From positions 496,001 to 560,000 of the forward strand of contig JADJTQ010000002.1 of assembly GCA_016711125.1 (NCBI GenBank): a DNA stretch of 64,000 nucleotides, given 5' to 3'. This document shows, one piece after another, positions 58,500 to 64,000 of the stretch. The first letter of the stretch is position 1. The number at the start of each line of letters is the position of its first letter. Made by a program: the position numbers and the translations under genes. Under the pieces are notes generated by a model, which was not told the origin of the DNA, did no database searches, and worked only from the letters and a program-made list of their open reading frames with translations. Source of the DNA: Saprospiraceae bacterium (GTDB lineage: Bacteria; Bacteroidota; Bacteroidia; Chitinophagales; Saprospiraceae).

Positions 58500-60032
58500 T
58501 CAAAATCCCTCCCATTCAGGTTGACGATAGCGCAGCCAATACTTCTGAAGCGCCTTCAATTCGTAGGGATAGATATAAAATCCTAAGTGATATCTGACAC
58601 TGGCCATTACACGAATAAACCGCTGCTGAAATCGAGATAGCTTTATGTCAGTGCTGGTGGGATAGTAAGCATTCAATACCGTTTCAAAGTTTCTGATCAG
58701 GTTGATAATGTCGGGAGTAAGCCATGGTGTCAGAGGATTTTTTCTAAGATCAAATTTTTCCCATTGTGGTTCAAGCCAGTCTTCCAGGTGTTCCGGAAAT
58801 TTAAATCCTTGTTTAGTAATGTCCTTAAAAAGTTGAGAGTCTTCCGTGGGCACCGGGCTGTATACATAGATTATAATCTCTGTCTGAGGGTTGGTGTCTT
58901 TGATTCGCCGGATGAATTCAATCTCTTTTTGTACTTGCTTTTTAACTGTTTTAGCATCAAGGGCAGGCAGGCCCAATACAAAGGAGTATTCCGGAACAAT
59001 ATCGAATTGCTTCATACGGGCGGCAAATTGAAGGATTTGACGGGCATTCTGTTTACCTCCTTTATCCATCTGCTTCAGTAGATCATCATTGCCACTCTCG
59101 GCTCCAAAGAATATCATTTTACAGCCAGAGTCACGCAAAATGGAAAGAGATCTGTCGCTATACTGGTCAAGGGTGTCAATTCGGCCTTCTCCCCACCAAT
59201 TCATCTGCTCGGGCTCAATCAACTTAGAAAACTCAACCGTTCTTTTTTCGGAAACAAAAAAGTTGTTATCATGAAATTCGATGGCATCGGCACCGTACTG
59301 GTCTTTAAGGTATTTGATGTCGCGATATATTTTCTGGGCAGATTTCCCTTTCCATCGGGCCTCGTAGATGGGCACTACGGCACAGAACGAACATTTAAAC
59401 GGACATCCAACACTTGAATGGTACGCTAGTGTCTTGTCACCGAGATGGGTTTTTTTCAAGTACCCTGAGATGGAATACTGCCGATCCAGCAAATCATAAG
59501 GAAGCTCAGGCAGCTCATCCTGATCGATGAGTTCTTCCTTTTGAGTCTTGATCACCTTACCATCGAAATTTCTATAGATCAGATTTTTGAGAAAATCGTA
59601 TGGCTGGTTATTTTCCAGTGCCCGGATTAGTGCTGGAAAAGCTTTATCACCTGGGCCATTGATACAAAAGTCGACATAACCCGACTGCAGCACGACATTG
59701 CATTGATTGCTGGCGAAATACCCGCCCCAAATGTTGGTCACCTCAGGAAATGTCTGTCTAACCATCTTCGTGATCGGGATCGCTTCTTTGAGTTGAGGAC
59801 CGGGCATCACCGTGCAAGCAAAATATCGAAATTGACCACTGGCAAGATGAGTGCTGATTTTAGTGGCGGAGTCACCTTCGCGGTTACCATCGACAATGAC
59901 ATAATCGGCCATGCCGTGAATCGAGGCGGCAACTTGAAGTATACTATTTGGGATGCGATAGTTGGGACTACCGTGACTAACCGCTCGCGGATTAAACAAC
60001 AACACCTTACGTATGGATGAAGTTTTTTCCAT
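58500..60032 (-). CDS. B12-binding-type radical SAM protein
   Basis: A 510-residue enzyme. The cobalamin-like N-terminal domain (~1-170) has MPGPQLKEAI and IWGGYFASNQCNVVLQSGYV. The radical SAM motif is Cys210, Cys214, Cys217 (GCPFKCSFC). HDNNFFVS, GRIDTLDQYSD and GAESGNDDLLKQMDKGG follow. Most similar in layout to the proteins at 34796 and 37259 but longer, with an extra helical C-terminus (~420-510). It heads the minus-strand operon that contains the DprE-type trio, so it may tailor the same lipid-linked sugar or a related lipid (inference). Confidence 0.83.
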   Translation of the reverse strand: MEKTSSIRKVLLFNPRAVSHGSPNYRIPNSILQVAASIHGMADYVIVDGNREGDSATKISTHLASGQFRYFACTVMPGPQLKEAIPITKMVRQTFPEVTNIWGGYFASNQCNVVLQSGYVDFCINGPGDKAFPALIRALENNQPYDFLKNLIYRNFDGKVIKTQKEELIDQDELPELPYDLLDRQYSISGYLKKTHLGDKTLAYHSSVGCPFKCSFCAVVPIYEARWKGKSAQKIYRDIKYLKDQYGADAIEFHDNNFFVSEKRTVEFSKLIEPEQMNWWGEGRIDTLDQYSDRSLSILRDSGCKMIFFGAESGNDDLLKQMDKGGKQNARQILQFAARMKQFDIVPEYSFVLGLPALDAKTVKKQVQKEIEFIRRIKDTNPQTEIIIYVYSPVPTEDSQLFKDITKQGFKFPEHLEDWLEPQWEKFDLRKNPLTPWLTPDIINLIRNFETVLNAYYPTSTDIKLSRFQQRFIRVMASVRYHLGFYIYPYELKALQKYWLRYRQPEWEGF

Positions 60033-60119
60033 GCGACTTACGACAGGTAATAAAAGCAGATTTCTTGCAAATAGTTGACTAGATCGAGAATCAACTATTT
60101 GCCAGCCTAAAAAATTAGT

Positions 60120-62383
60120 TTATTTCAATTGGTCTTGTCGTATCTTATTTAATGCACTGCCAGCTTTCACCCAAGCTATTTGGGCCAAATTGTAAGTGTG
60201 GGTCAATTGAAATTCATCGGTGCTGCCGTCGGTGTGAGTTAGTCTGCAGCTCATTGGTTTGCCCGGAGCAAGTTGATCAAAATCCGCGAGATCTACCAAA
60301 TCATCTTGCCGGATTTTATCATAGTCTGCAGGGTTGGCAAAGGTCAAAGCCAACATACCTTGCTTTTTCAAATTGGTTTCGTGAATCCGGGCAAAACTTT
60401 TAACTACGACTGCTTTGACGCCTAAATACCGAGGTTCCATGGCGGCATGTTCGCGAGAGGAACCTTCTCCATAATTCTCCTCACCAAATACAATAGTGCC
60501 GACTCCTGCTTTCTGATAAGCTCTGGCGGAATCAGGAACGGGCATATATTTATCCACGCTATAATTGATGACGCTATTTGCCTTATCATTAAAAAAGTTG
60601 ATCGCTCCGATGAAACAATTATTGGAGATGTTCTCAAGATGACCCCGGTAAGTAAGCCAGGGACCAGCCATTGAGATATGGTCCGTTGTACATTTGCCTT
60701 TTGCTTTCAACAAAATACGCATTCCTTTTACCTGATCCTGAGTAATGGGCTTAAAAGGGGTGAGAAGTTGCAAACGGTCACTTTTTGGATCGACCTTTAC
60801 ATCAATTCCCTCGCCGTTTTCAGCAGGAGCTTGAAATCCGGCATCTTCCACATCAAAGCCTTTGGGCGGCAATTCGATGCCGGTCGGTGGATCCAGTTTT
60901 ATTTTTTCTCCTTTTTCATTGATAAGGCTATCTGTCAGCGGGTTGAAAGTCATGCTGCCACTGAGTACCATGGCAGTCACGATCTCGGGTGATGCGACAA
61001 AAGCATGTGTAGCAGGGTTACCATCATTTCGTTTTGAGAAATTTCTATTAAACGAGGTGATGATGCTATTTTTTCGCTTCGGGTCATCGGTATGTCTCGC
61101 CCATTGTCCGATACAAGGGCCGCAGGCATTAGCGAGCACTACTCCACCGATTTCTTCAAAGACATCAAGCACACCATCGCGCTCCACAGTATATCTGATC
61201 AGCTCAGAGCCTGGAGTAATCGTAAACTCTGATTTTACCTTAATGCCTTTGTCTTTTGCCTGTTGGGCCAAAGAAGCAGCCGGGTCAAGTCTTCATAAGA
61301 GGAATTAGTGCATGATCCGATCAATCCCACCTCTAACTTTTCTGGATAATCATTTTCTTTTACAGCTTCGGCAAATTTGGATATCGGCCAGGCAAGATCG
61401 GGAGTGTACGGGCCATTGATATGTGGCTCCAGTGTCGAAAGATCGATTTCAATGACTCGGTCAAAATAATCCTGAGGATTAGCGTAACATTCGGGGTCAC
61501 CGGTCAGATGCTCCGCTACCGAATCAGCCAATGCAGCTACGTCAGAGCGATCAGTGGCTTTTAGATATCGGCTCATTGCCTCGTCATAACCAAAGGTTGA
61601 GGTCGTAGCCCCGATCTCTGCCCCCATGTTGCATATAGTGCCTTTTCCGGTGCAGGATAATGCCCGGGCTCCCGAACCAAAGTATTCAACAATAGCCCCA
61701 GTGCCTCCCTTCACAGTTAAAATACCAGCCACTTTTAAGATCACATCTTTGGAAGATGTCCATCCACTTAACTTACCGGTTAATTTCACACCAATCACTT
61801 TGGGCATTTTTAACTCCCAGGGCATATCAGCCATTACGTCAACAGCATCAGCGCCACCCACACCAATGGCTACCATGCCTAATCCTCCGGCATTCGGAGT
61901 ATGCGAATCAGTACCGATCATCATGCATCCCGGGAATGCGTAGTTTTCAAGTACGATCTGGTGAATGATACCAGCTCCTGGTTTCCAAAACCAATACCAT
62001 ATTTATTGGATACGGAGGCCAAAAAGTCATAGACTTCGGCATTGACCGTATTTGCTTTTGTAAGTCAGCTTCAGCACCCACTTCTGCTAGTATTAGATGA
62101 TCGCAATGCACTGTCGAAGGAACAGCGGCAGTCTTTTACCTGCCATCATAAATTGCAACAAAGCCATTTGAGCGGTTGCATCTTGCATCGCTACCCGATC
62201 GGGGGCAAAAAACACATAGTCTTTGCCACGGCTATAAGCCTGCATAGGAGATTCAATATGTAAATGGGTGTACAAAATTTTCTCGGTGAGCGTTAAGGGT
62301 TTTCCGATCACCGCTCTTGCTTCTTTAACTTTGGATGGGAGGCTCTGGTAATAAGCCTTGATCATATCGATGTCAAATGCCAT
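60120..62383 (-). CDS. acnA: Aconitate hydratase (four frameshifts)
   Basis: TCA-cycle citrate/isocitrate isomerase of the mitochondrial-type (~755 residues). Start is ATG at 62383 (MAFDIDMIKAYY). Four single bases are missing. They are at TTTT 62134-62137, TTTT 62056-62059, AAAA 61987-61990, and the CC at 61280-61281. Correcting them joins MMAGK/KTAAVPSTVHCDH, DLQK/ANTVNAEVYDF, GIGF/WKPGAGIIHQ and SYEDLTR/AASLAQQ into one protein. Fe-S ligands are the Cys of GLIGSCTNSS and NACGPCIGQW. The C-terminal swivel domain has GEGSSREHAAMEP and ARIHETNLKKQG. Four deletions in one essential enzyme suggest sequence error rather than decay. Confidence 0.93.
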
Positions 62384-62513
62384 AATAATCTGATTCTATT
62401 GTTGGTTCTTAAAAAATAGGCTTCAAAAATAGTATATTTTACCCAGTGTGATCGTACTAACAAATCACTATGGAGGGCATACTATCAATTAAAACATGGT
62501 TAGTCCAGGAAGG

Positions 62514-64000
62514 TTACGATGACTTGTTTTGCACCAGCTCAAGCCGATCCAGTAGCCGCGCGGTAATTCTTAAGAAGTCCATCTCCGTGATGATACCTAT
62601 GAGCTCATCCGGTTCGTGAACCACTGGCAAAGCTCCAATCCTATTTTCGCGCATTAACCTCATGGCTTCTCTTACCGTAGTCTCGGGAGTTACCGCAATA
62701 GGATTTGTAATCATAATTTCTTCAACAGTGATGGTTTTCGCTTCTTTTTTTTCGCGGAGAAGCTCACGTATGATTAATCGACTGGTGACTAATCCCAACA
62801 ATTTACCTTTGTCATCTTCAACCGGCATATACCGTATTTGTCTCCAGTCCATCATCTCTCCCACCAGATCAATGATATCTTCTTTGCGAGCGGTAAATAA
62901 GTCAGTAGTCATGCATTCACCCACTGTAAGCGTATGTGGTTTATACTCTGTCAGATCCCCCGTCTCTGGACCAGGCCAAAGGTGGATTGGTATTTCTTTC
63001 AATTGATTTTGTAAAGTTGTAGCAGTGATGATCGAAAGGGCTTCGTCTTTTCCCACTTCGTCGATCAATTTAGTGTAACCTCGTAAGAGCCACCGTGCGC
63101 CATTCATGTGTTTGGTAGCACGAGCCTCGATGACTCCCAAATATCGATCAATATCTTCAGGTTTTACCTTTTGAATCTCAAGCCCCCTTCGAGCTATTGG
63201 AATTAGTTCTGTTTTGACAAGGTCTATTGCCGAAATCTTGGTATCATCCAGCCAGGAAAAGGTGGTATCAATGCCGTAGCAAGCCGCTTTAAAAAAATTA
63301 TCTCGTGCCTCGGCAAATAGGATGTGTTTTGTGATGTCATCATATTTATCGTCAAAACCTACCATTAAACCCAGCCAAAATGCTGCGTTGGCTACTTCAT
63401 CAAGAACACTTGGTCCAGAGGGTAAAATTCGGTTTTCAATACGTAGATGCGGTTTACCATTTGCGGAAATGCCATAGCAAGGGCGATTCCAACGGTACAC
63501 CGTACTATTATGCACTTGCAAGGCCTTTAGCTTTGGGACCTCGCCATTCTGGATTTTCTTCAAAGAATCTTCCTGTACGTCGCTGCTCATTAAAACGCGG
63601 TACCGGGCAATGTCATCTTTGTAAATGTCTAAGATGCTGTCCTTCAACCAGGCATTACCAAAATCTACCCTGGGTGCTCGTTCTCTCATGTGTTTGTGAG
63701 ATGATCTGGTATCGATCGATTGCTGAAACATCGCAATGCGCGACTCATGCCATAATCGCCGACCAAATACGAGAGGGGAGTTGGCAGCAATAGCCAAAAC
63801 CGGACCAGCCAGAGTTTGGGCAATGTTGTACATTTTGACAAACTCATCAGGACTCACTTGCAGATGCACCTGAAAACTGGTGTTGCAAGCCTCAAGCATA
63901 GGTGAATCATGTTTGATGATTAATTCATCGATGCCCGTTATTCTTAATTCATATTCTGATCCCAGCAATTGGAGATTGATCGCATTCATCAAGGCTTTGT
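62514..64000 (-). CDS. Glutamate-cysteine ligase (GCS2)-CBS domain fusion protein, partial
   Basis: The frame runs off the right edge of the window; a TTG/ATG near 63992 is not the true start, because the frame is open upstream and the GCS2 fold is missing its first part. The visible ~492 residues contain the GCS2-like core (EACNTSFQVHLQV, ANSPLVFGRRLWHESRIAMFQQS with the Arg-rich site). An alpha-helical part follows, then two CBS motifs at ~365-485 (VGECMTTDLFTA and VEEIMITNPIAVTPETTVREAMRLM). GCS2 enzymes ligate glutamate to an amine; the CBS pair usually binds adenine nucleotides or SAM. The true product here is unknown. Confidence 0.78.
   Translation of the reverse strand, partial: KALMNAINLQLLGSEYELRITGIDELIIKHDSPMLEACNTSFQVHLQVSPDEFVKMYNIAQTLAGPVLAIAANSPLVFGRRLWHESRIAMFQQSIDTRSSHKHMRERAPRVDFGNAWLKDSILDIYKDDIARYRVLMSSDVQEDSLKKIQNGEVPKLKALQVHNSTVYRWNRPCYGISANGKPHLRIENRILPSGPSVLDEVANAAFWLGLMVGFDDKYDDITKHILFAEARDNFFKAACYGIDTTFSWLDDTKISAIDLVKTELIPIARRGLEIQKVKPEDIDRYLGVIEARATKHMNGARWLLRGYTKLIDEVGKDEALSIITATTLQNQLKEIPIHLWPGPETGDLTEYKPHTLTVGECMTTDLFTARKEDIIDLVGEMMDWRQIRYMPVEDDKGKLLGLVTSRLIIRELLREKKEAKTITVEEIMITNPIAVTPETTVREAMRLMRENRIGALPVVHEPDELIGIITEMDFLRITARLLDRLELVQNKSS

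Noticed and set aside
60120..62383. Aconitase as a decaying pseudogene
   Set aside because: Four isolated one-base losses with otherwise complete active-site motifs and no other damage fit sequencing error better.
1..64000. tRNA, rRNA, CRISPR and insertion sequences
   Set aside because: Read for cloverleaf-like T-loop sequences, regular spaced repeats and transposase-like frames; none was convincing. A covariance-model scan was not possible here and could still find a small RNA.

Overview
The window is a 64 kb stretch of a moderately AT-rich genome that reads as Bacteroidota, probably of the Saprospiria type. The class-level placement is an inference from gene content only. The phylum call rests on a GldH gliding lipoprotein, a PorE-like TPR/propeller/OmpA lipoprotein, a PorV/PorQ-family barrel protein beside a TonB receptor, a Bacteroidetes-type AMP nucleosidase, a CarB without the C-terminal regulatory domain, a bacterial GGGP-synthase homologue, and a few TAnnTTTG promoter-like elements. 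No rRNA, tRNA, CRISPR array, prophage or insertion sequence was seen.

Layout. (1) 1-33.7 kb is mostly housekeeping and envelope genes: a glycosyltransferase cut by the window edge, pth, a radical SAM/SPASM enzyme, a TPR protein, the PorE-like lipoprotein, an rlmD-type methyltransferase, rfbA, an orphan VWA/CoxE-like protein with a GlsB-like membrane protein, a UPF0104 membrane protein, grpE-dnaJ-gldH, AMP nucleosidase, carB, a hydroxyacid dehydrogenase, a TonB receptor / large secreted protein / PorV-like cassette, greA, HIT, GGGP synthase, a HExxH protein with propeller and barrel, rsgA and mscL. (2) 33.8-60.0 kb is a surface-glycan locus. It has three large B12-type radical SAM proteins, one further SPASM radical SAM protein, four methyltransferases, two O-antigen-ligase/polymerase-like proteins (one with a TPR tail), two GT-C glycosyltransferases, a GT4, a GNAT, a NodB deacetylase, an SGNH hydrolase and a sulfotransferase. 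It also carries a contiguous DprE2-DprE1-DPPR-synthase-like trio, i.e. the enzymes that make polyprenyl-phosphate D-arabinofuranose in mycobacteria. (3) 60.1-64.0 kb holds aconitase and a GCS2-CBS fusion that runs off the right edge.

How the genes fit together. The glycan locus looks able to make, polymerise and decorate (methyl, sulfate, deacetyl) a lipid-linked polysaccharide. The DprE-type trio would feed a polyprenyl-phosphate pentose to the two GT-C enzymes; this link is inferred. The PorE-like, GldH and PorV-like proteins belong to the type IX secretion/gliding machinery.

Quality warning. At least seven genes are broken by single-base frameshifts whose two sides rejoin into complete, conserved proteins: the TonB receptor, the secreted protein, greA, a radical SAM gene, the GT4, the SGNH hydrolase and aconitase (four times in the last). 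Most are missing bases in short homopolymers. The pattern fits uncorrected sequencing errors better than gene decay, so these genes are annotated here at full span.
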